The notes beneath the pieces were generated by a model, which saw only the letters and a list, made by a program, of their open reading frames with translations, was not told the origin of the DNA and ran no database searches. 64,000 nt of DNA from Sciurus carolinensis (Eukaryota > Chordata > Mammalia > Rodentia > Sciuridae). Position numbers and translations under genes: made by a program. Positions 35,300 through 46,415 of this stretch are shown piece by piece (positions within the stretch are counted from its first letter, which is position 1; every line of letters starts with the position of its first letter). The stretch is from assembly GCF_902686445.1 (NCBI RefSeq), contig NW_025920106.1, positions 62,001 through 126,000 of the forward strand, written 5' to 3'.

Positions 35300-36215
35300 A
35301 AAGAACATTGAGTGTTGGGAGTCTATAAGAACTGTAAAAAACTTCTCGTTAACATGCTGAAAAGTGGCAGTGTGTGAAGAAGTTACCTGAAAAAACTGGT
35401 GGGATTATGTTGATTTCTCAACAACTAGAAAAAGAGGTGACAACATATCAGTAGTTAAAGAAATATATGGTGGAGCCCAATTAAAATGTCTTAATAGTTG
35501 TTGTAAATGAACTAAGAAGAATTTGGGAGAAAGAGTTAATTTTGGAACATGAAGAATGGAATAAATATTGGAGTATTCTATATACTAATTAGTTAATAGG
35601 GAGTTGTCAATGAATTTTTTCTGTGGCCACATAGCGGCCAGATTGTAATAGAATGTGTTGTAATTTATTTAAAGTTTGTTCTGTAAGTATGGGCCCAGAA
35701 AACAAAATATCATCCATGTAATGATAAACAAGAATATGTGGGAATAGTTGTCAGAAACACCGAAGAGCATTATTCACAAAATGTTGATATAATGTGCATC
35801 TACTGAACATACCTTGAGGAAAAACTTACCACTGATATTTATCAGCAGGTTTATGATTATTGAAAACAGGAACTGTGAAGGCAAATTTTTCTCAATCATC
35901 AGGAATGAGAGGAATAGTAAAAATAAAAGTCTGTTTAGTCTATTACATATAAAGAAAAATCTTGAGGAATTAAATTAGGATTAGGCAATCAATCCAGATT
36001 TAGGTGGACCCATATGTTGTATATATTTATTAATTTCTCTTAATTCTTGTAATAATCTCCATTTCCCTGATTTCTTGTTTATGATAAAAATGGGTGTATT
36101 CCGTGGTCATTTAGAAGGTTCAATATGTCCCAATTTTAACTGATCTTGAATGAGAGCCTCTGCAGCTGCCACCTTCTCCTTAGACAGTGGCCACTGTTCT
36201 ACCCATACAGGAGTG
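35300..36215 (-). pseudogene. ERV reverse transcriptase, degraded
   Basis: The N-terminal part is very clear on the minus strand at about 36215-36030: 'PVWVEQWPLSKEKVAAAEAL', then 'LGHIEPSK' followed by a stop, and '[18 protein letters not shown]'. The catalytic motif YMDD is intact at 35720-35709, within 'LVYHYMDDILFSGP'. YMDD is the usual form in this retroviral class. Stops and shifts prevent a full-length product. Confidence 0.9.
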
Positions 36216-36449
36216 GTGACCTTTCACTTTAATGGCAAGGTGGTCATTTCCACAGACACCCCTATAAATAATGTGACTCCATAGGCATTTGTAACTTGTG
36301 TAAGATGTCTTGGCCCCTTATAGGAAATTAAATCGCCATAATGCATGTTTAAATGTGAGTAATAACTTGTGAGTTGGAAGGGGTGAAACATTGCAAACAT
36401 AGAGACCTTTTAGACACCTGTTTATTATTTCCTCCAATTCCCCACACTG

Positions 36450-36640
36450 GGATGGCCCTCTGAAAGAGCCATGCTTGAGGCCACTTTGAGACAGGTATAA
36501 CTGTTACATCAGCACTTGTGTCCAATAACCCTGTGATTGACTGCTCATTTTTTAAAAAAAGTTAATTTTCATCTATTTTCAGTAATAGGTAAACATACTT
36601 CTATAATACTGTAATCAAATTCTGTGTTTCCTCTTTCATT
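36450..36640 (-). pseudogene. ERV aspartic protease, degraded
   Basis: The minus strand near 36525-36480 encodes 'LLDTSADVTVIPVSKWP', corresponding to the retroviral protease active-site loop, with Ser in place of the usual Gly after DT. The protease matures Gag and Gag-Pol. It lies directly after the dUTPase, as in betaretroviruses. Confidence 0.8.
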
Positions 36641-36681
36641 TAGGGGTTTGGCAGTAATATAAGGAATGACAATTAATTGAA

Positions 36682-36930
36682 CTATGGAGGATCCTTTGGG
36701 GATAAGTAAAGGCATATGAGACAAACTTGAATGTATACTACACCAGTGTAATCAGAATCGATCACTTCTGGAATTATAGATTTTCCTTCTTTAGCACTGT
36801 GAGAGTGGGGCAAAATTAAGCCAATGTTACCTTTGGGTAGAGGCCCTTGAGGTTGAGTAAGAATTTTATAAACTTCCCCAGGTAGACATATTTGAGCATC
36901 CTCAGTAGTAAGCAAATCTAATCCTGTGCT
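36682..36930 (-). pseudogene. ERV dUTPase, nearly open remnant
   Basis: A 77-codon minus-strand frame (36915-36682) has the dUTPase fold signature, including 'GPLPKGNIGLILPHSHSAKE' and 'PEVIDSDYTGVVYIQ'. The Asp-Tyr-Thr-Gly motif matches the conserved substrate-binding motif of trimeric dUTPases. The enzyme hydrolyses dUTP to limit uracil in viral DNA. A dUTPase here is diagnostic for betaretrovirus-type elements. Confidence 0.85.
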
Positions 36931-37084
36931 CCCTCCAGTAGCATGAAAGGATTTGTGGAAGGAGCTTCTGTTTGAACTGTAAACATCTGTGAAGGAGACA
37001 TCTGCATCTACAGATGAGAAGGTTCCTCTTCCTTTGGCCTTGGGTCAGGAGATTACCCCTAATTAGTTTTCCTGATGTGTCTGT

Positions 37085-37230
37085 TTTAGATCTGCATTGA
37101 TTAGTCCAATGAAATCTCTTATGACAGATTGGATATTTCTTATTGGGCTGTTTTTGCAGTCCTCCTCTTTTTTTTAATCTTACAGTCCTTTAATAGATGA
37201 CCAGGTTTTTACAATTGCATCAGTTTATCA
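37085..37230 (-). pseudogene. ERV gag nucleocapsid remnant
   Basis: Two zinc-knuckle traces occur in order on the minus strand. The first (37219-37180) keeps its first two Cys codons and the later 'PGHLLKDC'-like part, but a one-base loss breaks the frame between them. The second (about 37133-37095) reads 'YPICHKRFHWTNQCRSKTD', with the first Cys replaced by Tyr. Nucleocapsid knuckles package viral RNA. Capsid and matrix parts are missing upstream. Confidence 0.75.
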
Positions 37231-37563
37231 AAGCCATGTCCACTCCTGGCAACTTGGGTGGGTGCAACCAAACTCTCTGGTCTGGTGAGGGGTGAAGGGG
37301 GATTGGAAAATAAAGATTCACAAGCATGATCTTGAAGATTAAGCTGGGATCAGGTGGAGCTCTGCTCTCTGATGGAGAAGCAGCTCTAAAGACTTATGCC
37401 AGCAATCTTTATATATGTTTCATTATCAGATTAAAGACTATGCAATTCTTCATATTCAGGAAAGTTTCAGAAATTAGGACATCCTATGTAGTTTTTCTGT
37501 AGTTGCAATCCATATTTGGAAAGTGCAATGATAGGGCTTTTCATAGCTCTCAAGAAAGACCAT

Positions 37564-37858
37564 TGTTATAAGTTACTATAAGACAGGCAGAACCTGGAAA
37601 GCAGAGCTGGTGAAATAGTGCGGTTGTCTAGCATAATAATTCCTTCCTTTCCTTGAGCTGTGTGCCTGAGATGAAGGTCAGAGCTAATAGGACTCTTGAA
37701 CAGAGACTGCTCATGCAAGGCATTGCCACAGTAGCTAAGCATCCTGTGCCTTTGCACAGAAACATTCCCAGGCTCTTGGATCTTTTCTCACAGCTATGAT
37801 GCTATCAGAGACAATCTCAGTCACTGCTCTCCCATCCTCTGTCACAGCTCTTCACAGG
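37564..37858 (-). repeat. Probable 5' LTR of the ERV, minus strand
   Basis: About 295 bp that begins TGTG and ends ACA when read on the minus strand. It is homologous, in reverse orientation, to 59415-59688; shared words include 'gatgggagagcagtga' and the 'tttcaccag' block. It lies just upstream of the nucleocapsid remnant in the same orientation. LTR identity is inferred from recurrence, ends and position. Confidence 0.6.
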
Positions 37859-37863
37859 AGGGG

Positions 37864-38745
37864 TTGGGCCCCATGGTGCCTCTTGTTGCTAGGAATAAAA
37901 AAAAAACATTTGCATTAATTTTTCATGAACAGTTACACCAACTTTGTGTGTCACTACCAATTACGGAGACTGTGGGTGGGTGCAGGGCACTTCCTTGTGT
38001 ACATGTAGGGGCAAACCCATATGCTCCAGGTCCAAGAACCAGAGTATTCCCTCACCCTGCCTTACTTGCATGGGTCCCACCTGGCCCACAGCACCTTTAT
38101 CTCACCTTTTCCTCAGAGTCACTGGGTCAGGATGGAGCATCGCTAAGTCTGGAGGCAGTGGGTTGGTTAATGTGGTATGCCTTTAATCTGTGAGGCATCC
38201 ACAAGAGGAAAACTGAACTAGTGAGTGTGTGCCATGTTGCTGTTTTTTTTTCCTTAATCAAAGTCAAGAAAAACCTTTAAAGCTATGACCTCACCCTTTG
38301 CTCCTTCAAAGAACATTGGAGACCCATCCCATTACTCTGATTAATGGTGGATTTATCAGTGTCTGAGTCTCAGTACTGCAGACTTGTGATCTAAGGATGA
38401 CTGACATTCGGTGAACTTCAAATGTCAAGTGCCAGTCACAGCAACCCACCCTTTCAGTCCTCTTTACTGGGCCCTGTCCTCCATGTCCACCAATGCCTTG
38501 TTCCCTATCCCAAGTGGGTGTTGTGTAATACCTGGAACAAAAGTTTTAGTATCTGCAGTTTTGCCAGGACACTCTTTCTCCCTCTGTTGACTTCTATTTA
38601 GAAAATAGAGTTGAGCTCGGAAATAGGGAAGGAGGATCTGCTGATTACAGTTAACCTAAACTTCAATGGACACTTTCTAGTTCATTTATCTATGAAATAA
38701 TCCTGCTTCATGTATAGGTTTGGTGCTACTGAAATGGTGCCTCAT
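37864..38745. other. Unassigned DNA upstream of the ERV
   Basis: GC-richer than most of the window. A 109-codon plus-strand frame (37864-38193) overlaps another frame and has no recognisable domain. It could include more retroviral or LTR-flanking sequence. Confidence 0.35.
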
Positions 38746-38748
38746 GAT

Positions 38749-39960
38749 TTTTTTTTTTTTACAGAACAGAAAATGTTTTATCACTGTTCTAAACTATACT
38801 ACACAAAGAATCTCCTTGTTGTGTCTGCAGGTAGCTCCACAGTGATGTGATTCCTGAAGAATTTTTGCCAGGTTTTCTTCTAATGGTACCATCAATTTAG
38901 TAAAATATAAAGCAGTTTTTCATATCTCAGTTTCTGCAAGCAATGCCTTCATTACCTACTTTGATATTTGTATTACAGTACATTTTTTGATCCATCAAAA
39001 ATTGTGGCTATCCTCACAAAAGTGTTACAAAATCACTTCTTTGTTGTTTGAGTTTTTCACCAGTGAGCTTTCAAAATATTAGATTTTTAAATGTTAATTA
39101 TATTTGCAGGTATTTAAAGAAACCTGACTTCTATTGATACAATAAATATATCAGTTTGGTGTGATTTTTCTATAGGAAGAATCAGGGCTAATCTTTTGAA
39201 ATAATATGCTCAACTAGAAAGTATAACAGTCTGGATGGTATGGACTGGTGACTATCCATTTCAGACTTTTGTCAGGGAGCAGAAAAGGTAAGAATATCTA
39301 AGTGATTTCAAAGTCTAAAAATGCTCTTCAGAACATTTTCTTTTAAGAATGTTTATTTTCTAAGTATGGATTATTTTACTTTTAAAAAATGTTACTTGGA
39401 TATTACATTTAATTAATTTTAATTGAAAAGAGATTCTAAGGAAATTCTTACACAATTGAAAGCTAAAAGGGAAAAGTGATATAATATGCTTTCATATTTT
39501 GCCTATTGTTAAAAGTAATGAAATTTTACTGAAGAGTTCTTTGATACTAATTTTTGTCTTTCAAATATATTCTCTTAATACTAAAAGTGTATAAATCCTC
39601 TACATAAAACTGAATACAAAGAAATGCACAGCTGGTTATAGTGTGTATACAAGCACAATTCAGCATATGCAGAATTAAAAAGAAAAAAGGTTCACATGCT
39701 TATTAGTTCCACTGAAAACACTAAGAAAATTTCTTCACTGTCAACAGTGTTCAATGTTTAAGAGCTAAGAGCATATAAAAACAAAAACATTAAAATTCAC
39801 TTAATAAAAATGTATTTTCATATACAGTGGAATATATAAAAACAGTTTTTAAAATGCCAAAATAAATGTAGACTATCCATGTTATAAAAAGTGCAAACCA
39901 AATGAACAGAGAGTTTCACAGTATCCTTCTTTTGACACAGAAAAACTAGACTAGGGGGAC
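38749..39960 (-). pseudogene. Possible retroposed transcript end (poly-T bounded), unidentified
   Basis: A run of 12 T at 38749-38760 is followed by 'acagaacagaaaatgtttta', whose complement places an AATAAA-like 'gataaaacatt' about 15-20 bases before an A-tail. This would suit the 3' end of a retroposed mRNA on the minus strand. The following kilobase is AT-rich, like a 3' UTR. I find no coding part and no clear target-site duplication. Confidence 0.25.
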
Positions 39961-39964
39961 AAAC

Positions 39965-40545
39965 GTGACCAGTAAATAAGACTTTAATTTCAGTCAGACT
40001 TTATTAGAATTTCTGAGAGCTCAAATTAAGCAGTACTGGAGAATCAGCTCTGTCCAGATGCAATTGGCACTGACATGTGTCTGTTAAGTAGTGTGGGGAA
40101 CTGCAGGGGCCAAGAAAGGTAAAATAATTATTTTAAATTCCCTGGGAAAAATGGTGTTCCTTACATTCCCAAACAGATCACAGTCATTTGGTTGTCTCAT
40201 GACCCCTGTGATGGATCAATTGCCAATCCATTTTATAGAATGATTTGCAGATAACAATTGCAAAATTACCTAAAGCAAAGAATAAAGCCCATAAAATATA
40301 CTTTATTGTTCTATATGACAGGCTACTAGAAAAAGGTACATATTTTAGATGTCACTTAAGTATAATCAAATAATGGTTTTAAAAGGTTCTAGGCTATCTA
40401 GGAATGCTGATCTACTTTAAATATTGAGGAAAAACAAATTAATCAGACTCTTTGTAAATCTATAATTTCTAATACTATATTTTGGAATTTGTCATCAGTT
40501 TCCAGAGCACTACAAAATTGTTTCTAAGTAAACTAAAAATGATGA
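39965..40545. other. Unassigned intergenic DNA
   Basis: Nothing recognised. Confidence 0.4.
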
Positions 40546-40551
40546 TTGGGC

Positions 40552-40632
40552 TGTGGAGATAGCTCAGTTGGTAGAGTGCCTGCCTCACAAGCACAAGGCC
40601 CTGGGTTCAATTCCCAGCACTGCAAAAAAAAA
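40552..40632 (+). repeat. ID SINE, plus strand
   Basis: 'ctgtggagatagctcagttg' (A box), 'cacaagcacaaggccctggg', 'ggttcaattcccagcact' (B box) and a 9-base A-run. The flanks aaatgatgatt (before) and aaatgaggatt (after) match at 10 of 11 and look like a target-site duplication. Slightly older than the copy at 33268. Confidence 0.88.
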
Positions 40633-40689
40633 ATGAGGATTGTTTATCTTGAAGTATATAGATGAAGTATCTCTATTATAGTTGAAAAT

Positions 40690-40890
40690 GTATTTTTAAA
40701 ATATTTTTTATTAGTTCTATTTAGTTATACATGATAGGAGAATGCATGCAGTTTCATTGTGCACAGTTCATTTTTTTTGTTTTATTCTTCAGTGGACCTT
40801 TATTTGTTTATATGTGGTGCTGAGAATTGAACCCAGTGCCCCACACATGCTGTACAAGACCTCTACAACTGAGCTCTAAATCCCAGCTCC
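40690..40890 (-). repeat. ID-type SINE composite, minus strand
   Basis: The right part is a reverse-oriented ID-like element ('gtggtgctgagaattgaacc', 'cagtgccccacacatgctgt', 'ctacaactgagctctaaatc'). The T-rich left part ('agttatacatgataggagaa') resembles the L1-3'-end-like sequence at 12960. Open frames over it are shadows. Confidence 0.7.
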
Positions 40891-40894
40891 TGAA

Positions 40895-41820
40895 AAATAT
40901 TTTAATGATAAATAATATCAAACTTATTAGAAAGATGACTCATAAGAAAAAACTTAGTGTACAATTAATTTCTGTATTGCTAGCAACTAAGAAGATAAAT
41001 AGCAAGATAAAATGGTATATGTTTTAGTGACAAGTGTCAGGTCTGAAGCAAATCCATCATCTGTGCTCCCAACAGTACAAGCTGAAGTAAAGACCTCCTG
41101 TTAATACCTGACTGTCTGCACCTAGATATTTTATTGTCTAGGATCATATATGTCAAAATGATTTCCTATACTGTCTTGTAGCTTAATTCCTATTTAGCCC
41201 AGAGTAAGTTTAAATATTAAACTTCATCACTAAATATCAAACTACAAAGTCTGGCACCTGTTAGAAGTACATTAAATATCTGTAAAACAAGTAAATATAT
41301 TTTTGCACTTTTCAGACTATTTCAGCAAATTATTTACATCTGTGCTTTCTTGCTTTTTAAGGGCTGTCATTTCAATTGGTATCTGGGGGCTACAAATGAG
41401 CAGTTAAAGTTCTGATTACATAAAAGCCACAACTAGTAAGTAGCAACACCTAATTTTAAGCTCTGACTAAAATTTATCTGTACTAAATTGTCCAACTTCT
41501 TATTTTGGAAGGGATTATGGATTGTCTTAATTACTGGTTCAATTTATGCAGTGGTTTTTTTTTTTGTATATTACAGGTTCTTTTTCTTTCATGGTGCTTT
41601 AAAATTTTAATTTTTTCTAAAATGTTATCTACCTCAACTGTGTTTTCATATTCTTCACCTATAATTTATAGTCTATTATTTATGCTCCTAACCAGTATTC
41701 CCATTGACTTGGAGTGAACATTGAAGGAGAGTAGTCCTTGAATTTTCATTGTGAGGGGATTTTTAAATGTTATATTTTGGGTTTTGTCCATTTTGTTGAT
41801 ATTTTCAATGAAATATCCTT
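40895..41820. other. Unassigned intergenic DNA
   Basis: No identifiable gene or repeat. The 70-codon frame at 41505-41717 has a hydrophobic look but no recognisable family. Confidence 0.4.
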
Positions 41821-41823
41821 TCT

Positions 41824-41955
41824 GGGGCTAGGCTTGTGACTCAGTGTTAGAGAACTTGCTTAGCATGTGTGAGGCACTGGGTTTGATTCTCAGCACCACA
41901 TATAAATAAATGAATAAAATAAAGGTCCAGCAACATCTAAAAAGTATTTTAAAAA
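41824..41955 (+). repeat. ID-type SINE, plus strand
   Basis: 'ggggctaggcttgtgactca', 'gagaacttgcttagcatgtg', 'ggcactgggtttgattctca' and an A-rich tail with (TAAA)-like words, 'ataaaggtccagcaacatct'. Recognisable A and B boxes, diverged. Confidence 0.8.
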
Positions 41956-41959
41956 ATGA

Positions 41960-42685
41960 ATCCCCTTTGTTATTTTTAGTCTCCTCTGTTGTTTTAAAGA
42001 GATCACTGACTTCTGCCCCTAACTCTTTATTTGGGTACAATCAGTTGTCACAGTTCTCAATTAGCCTGGCTTTACTGGCAAGTTTCTTAGTCCTTTTTAT
42101 GGACTCTTTACTACAGTCCCACATTTTTCCTTCACATAATGAATATTTGATAGAAAAAGGAGTAATAAAAGTACAAATTATATTGAATATAGGATATCAA
42201 AAAGATGGTCCAGAAAGTAGCTAATGTTGGGGACAAGTCTGGCAGAAGTTCCAAGCAAAACTGGAACTCAGTGCTCCAGGTCAGAATGCATTTGTTTCTG
42301 GAGTTCATTCACTCCCATTTCCTGTCCTTCAGCATCTAATCTATAGTGTATGAATGGTCAAATCAATGCTGTAGCATCACAAGGATGTTTGGGGTGGCTG
42401 GCCTGAGATAACCTGGGGCAACTTTAAGAAACCAATAGGAAAATGTGCTTGATAGAAAGGCAGATTAGTTACTGACTGAGGGCAAAGTGTTGTGTGGGTG
42501 AGTTGGGGACAGGAGGCAGTGGAGGGGATCACAGTCCTTTTTACATTGCAGCATAGGCCAGGCTTCTGTCCTCGGCCTACTTTTCTCCATAGTCATACAT
42601 CAACCTGACAACCATTTCCACTTTCAGCATCTCCAGTCAGTGCTTTTCCAAGAGAGTTGCTCTTCTCTGGTGCTGTAAGTCAGTG
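41960..42685. other. Unassigned intergenic DNA
   Basis: No gene or repeat recognised. Confidence 0.4.
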
Positions 42686-42689
42686 AGAG

Positions 42690-42895
42690 TAGTGGTTGGG
42701 ATTGCAAATTAAATTTTAATCAGGCTCTGACACTTACTAGTGTGTGATCTTGGGTAAACTGGGCAATATCTCTGTGCCTTCATTTCCTCAACTTTATAAT
42801 AGCACTACTGGTATCATTAAATAAATCATGATGAGTGGCCCAGACTGGCACACAGAAGGCCTTCAATTCACATTAGCTATTGTTACTAAAATATT
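42690..42895 (+). repeat. MIR ancient SINE
   Basis: Well preserved core in sense: 'ctctgacacttactagtgtg', 'gatcttgggtaaactgggca', 'ctctgtgccttcatttcctc', 'tataatagcactactggtat' and the end 'cacacagaaggccttcaatt'. Confidence 0.85.
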
Positions 42896-43269
42896 GCCAG
42901 TCTCATAGTCAGTTTGCCTCTTCCACATTTTCACTGCTTGCTTATTCCTCAAACTAAACTCAAGTTCTTCTCAATCTTGCCTCTGAAATGTCTTCAAAAT
43001 TAATTCCTATGTCCACTTTACCTTCATTATTTGAAGTAGTATAATAATTTTTTCCTATCTTCCTGTCCTTTTACTTTCTATTGATGTCTTCCTTCACATG
43101 GATATCACTCTTGAAGGTATACAACATATAAAGGTGGAACTCTTCAAGGCCCTCACCTCCTTTTCAGATTCACCTATCACCAGGTGTCTTCCTGAATATG
43201 CTTTCCCTATCCAAACTAGGCAGATCTATTAAATTCTAAAATATGCTTTGCTCTCTATCAAAATCCTGT

Positions 43270-43690
43270 CCTTTCTCTCAACTCTGCTCAGGTGACACTT
43301 CTTCCTCAGAATCTGTCTAGTCCCTAGGTGCAAAGAACCACTCAGTCTCTGCACTTTGCTTATTTCTGTTAATACACATGTTGTCTATCTCTAACAGTCC
43401 CTGCTTCAGAGCATTATGGATATTTGCTGGCTTAGATTTGTCAAACTAAAAATTTTAGCACACAGGCTCAAATGCAAATTTAAAGTAGTTCCACCAACTT
43501 TCAACATGTATCTGTATCTACTGCATGCAATTCAAATTTGATAAAAACCTATTTAAAAAGTTGAAATGGTACAGATATGTAAGCTCAAAATGCCAAATTA
43601 TCCAATTGAAAAAAACATTTCCCTTTATTTGTAAATCTGTATCCTTGACATTCAACACTTAGCACAGTGTCTTTGGCATTTATCTCTTTA
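43270..43690 (+). repeat. L2-like ancient LINE remnant
   Basis: 'ctcaggtgacacttcttcct', 'cagaatctgtctagtcccta' and later 'acacttagcacagtgtcttt' and 'ggcatttatctctttataaa' follow the L2 3'-end order. An unrelated 150-bp stretch lies between the halves. Confidence 0.5.
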
Positions 43691-43699
43691 TAAAATATA

Positions 43700-44375
43700 T
43701 CTTAGTTCAAAATCCTAACTCTTCCAGAAAGCCTAGTGCCTTTTCTCCTTATTTGGAATTATTTAATATCTGCTATAACCTGCTACAATGATTGTAGATG
43801 AATGAGCTATTAATATACATGAATGGTCATGTGTAGAAATTCCTCAGCTCTGTCAGTTGTCCCACTCAGGTTTAAAGTCTACCTTTACAAAGATCACAAC
43901 AGGAAACCTATCAGCATCAATTAAAATTTGTTGTACACCAAGTCTAATTTGTTTCATTTTCCAGTACATTAATAGCATATGTGGAAGAGGTTTGTTATTT
44001 TGAAAGAGATTACTTTTATAAGTTTAGTGGGGACATAATCATAATCTGAATAGTGAAAAATCCATCAGTTGCAATGTCTCAATTCAGAAAATCCTCCTCA
44101 TATCATGTTTTTTGCTTATCATTTTAAAAATTGCTCTGTTCAACTCTCCTTTACATTGGAAGAATAATAATATTTTGAAAGGTGCAAAATTGTTTTCCCT
44201 TAGTTACATGATCCAACCAAAAAAAGAGTGGCCAAGGTCTTATACCCCATCAGCCATTCAGACTGGGTTATATTTTTTGGGGGGGGGCTGCCTTTTGAAT
44301 GTCACAAAGAGAAAATCCAGGACTATTTTGTAAAACTACAATTGAAACTCTCAAACAAGTAGTTTTTAAATGCAG
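43700..44375. other. Unassigned intergenic DNA
   Basis: No gene recognised. A G-run of 8-9 bases lies at 44279-44287. Confidence 0.4.
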
Positions 44376-44384
44376 TAACAAAAC

Positions 44385-44555
44385 CTGGTTCAGTGAAATA
44401 GGGTTAAAATCCTAGTAACTCAGGACTGGGACAAGAGGATCACAAGTTCAAGGTCAGCCTTAGCAACTTAACAAGAACTGTCTCAAAATAAAAAAGGTCT
44501 AAGGATGCAGTTCAGTGGTAGATAACCCCAATCACCAATATCACCCCTCACCACA
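44385..44555 (+). repeat. B1-ID dimeric SINE, plus strand
   Basis: 'aaaatcctagtaactcagga' (B1), 'aggatcacaagttcaaggtc', 'agcaacttaacaagaactgt', then a diverged ID part 'ctaaggatgcagttcagtgg'. Confidence 0.75.
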
Positions 44556-44559
44556 CAGT

Positions 44560-46135
44560 GCAATTTATTCTGCAAATTTCTAAATGTTAACTTGGAACCA
44601 CTGGCCTTCAGTGGTTAACAAAGTATCACCCCTGAACCAAGGACATTATTAAGCACTGGAATGAAATGTTTATGTCAGACCCTATCAAAGACCTAAGGAC
44701 TCAGCAATCTATTTTAATGCAAAATCCAGATTAACGGATCCTAATTTTCAGAACCCCTAAGTACATACTTCTCAAATCCCAGAGATCCTGATAATGTGTA
44801 GAACAAGTGTGGACATGAACAATACTTATTGTTGGGAATACTGGATGAGGAAATTAGCATAATGCCAGTCATTCCCCAAACATTTTCTAGGAGTTCACCA
44901 AGCCATATTTCAATTGTGGGCAGAATTCCCAATAAGGAGGGAAAGGAGAGGCCATTCATTGTTTACAAATACTTGCTGAATTACACAGAAGCTCTGGTTC
45001 CTGTCCCCAGGAGCTCACTGTGGCCACATGAGACTTTTCTGCTCTACTCATTCCCAGAGTTTTTCTTCAGCCTTTCAGACAATGAGGCCTTTCTATCACC
45101 ATTTTCCAATAAGAACCTAAATCTCATTGTGTACATTGTAATTTTGGCACAGAGCTTGTACTTGGTATGTATAATTTTAACAAAAGAGTAGGATGCCAAA
45201 GCTAAAGAGTTCTAAAGTAGTAGATTTGCTCATTGCTAATTTTACTTAAATTACTAGTTTTGCTTCTCTGTTGAAGTTAAAATGGTTAAAAATCAATGTC
45301 TTGCTGTGTGTGACTAAAGCTTGATTTTATGTGATAGGAAAAAGTGTCAGGGGAAAGAAAGAAACCAATTTCTCCTGGGACATAGTCACATCATAATAGC
45401 CTACCACAATTCCAGTAGTAAGCCAGAGAAGTGAAATAGCAATTAGAATCTCTTTAGGTTATCATTTTCCAATAAGGCCCTAAATCTCATTGTGTACATC
45501 ATACTTCTGGCACAGAGATGGTACTTGGCTTGTATAATTTTGACAAGCAAACTGTCAACTCAAAAGGTAAACAAACTTGATTTTTTTAACCCTTATCTTT
45601 TATTGACGTCTCTTTATAAATTCTTTGGTATCTTTTTATTTAGATGGTCCTTGATAATTGCTGACATCATCTGTACTCAAGTCAACAAGCTAGATGCTGG
45701 GAGACACCTTGGGGAACATGATACAGTTCCAGTCTTGAGGGCCCACAGTCTACTGAAGTTTGCCAGATCAACAGACAAATTACTAAGTGCTAAATGGCAT
45801 GGGAGTCAAAGAACTGCAAACAATTTGACATGAACCACACTGGGGACACAGGATAAAGGGTGGATAAAACAACTCTAGAGTTCGGTAGGGAAAGTTTGCA
45901 CTGTGTCTAACCCTTCTTCATTCCTGTTCCTAGGATATGTCCTGCTTATAATCACATATCCAAACTCTAATTATGTCAGTGAGATAAATAACCATGTTTT
46001 GGCATCAAAGAAAAAAATGTAAATACCAATATTTACATTATAGAAAGTGATACTACTGCAATATTCTAGCATGTAAGTGAATAATATATAATGCTCCCCT
46101 AATCCAGAGAGTTCAGCAAGATAAAGCAATTAAGT
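44560..46135. other. Unassigned DNA with a ~85-bp local duplication
   Basis: No gene recognised. The frames at 44829-45191 and 45492-45833 owe part of their similarity to a duplicated stretch at 45101-45180 and 45464-45546. Confidence 0.45.
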
Positions 46136-46139
46136 CTTC

Positions 46140-46380
46140 ATTTTTTTTACTTTATTTTTTTGATCTTTATAGACTGCACTTTAATTCATTGTACAGAAAT
46201 GGTGTACAAATTTTCCTTTCTATGGTTTTTCACAATGCGGATTCCTACTATTCATGTAATTATACATGTACATAGGATAATGATGTCTTTTCATTCCACC
46301 ATCTTTCAAACCACTGCCCCCTCCACTGTCTCTTTTTCCTCTTTGTAATATAATGTTCCTCCATTCTTCTCTCACTCCCT
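46140..46380 (-). mobile_element. L1 3'-end-like fragment, minus strand
   Basis: T-rich start, then 'gcactttaattcattgtaca', 'aatggtgtacaaattttcct' and 'tacatgtacataggataatg'. It is closely similar in order to 61540-61740, which continues into a minus-strand L1 ORF2, so I read it as a detached L1 3' UTR. It directly abuts the composite block at 46383. Confidence 0.6.
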
Positions 46381-46382
46381 CA

Positions 46383-46415
46383 GAGGTCACACTAAGGTGA
46401 TCCAAGATGGCGGCC
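46383..46415 (+). repeat. 33-bp direct repeat, left copy
   Basis: Begins with array-like 'gaggtcacactaag' and continues into the L1 5' end 'gtgatccaagatggcggcc'. It matches 51729-51761 at 32 of 33 positions. The two copies bracket the 5.3-kb L1-plus-array block. Confidence 0.85.

Larger units (their letters stand above)
33380..37858 (-). mobile_element. Betaretrovirus-like (class II) endogenous provirus remnant
   Basis: Read on the minus strand from 37858 down: LTR, nucleocapsid remnant, dUTPase, protease, reverse transcriptase, RNase H and integrase. This is the gag-pro-pol order of betaretroviruses and their endogenous relatives (ERVK/IAP-like). A dUTPase immediately before the protease is characteristic of that group. 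Most of gag (matrix and capsid) is absent between LTR and nucleocapsid; env and a 3' LTR are not recognised. Every domain carries stops or frameshifts, and several catalytic residues are replaced. An old, inactive copy. Confidence 0.87.

Noticed and set aside
37864..38193. 109-codon plus-strand frame as a host gene
   Set aside because: No domain, no signal peptide, overlapped by a second frame, and beside an LTR. Likely chance in GC-richer DNA.
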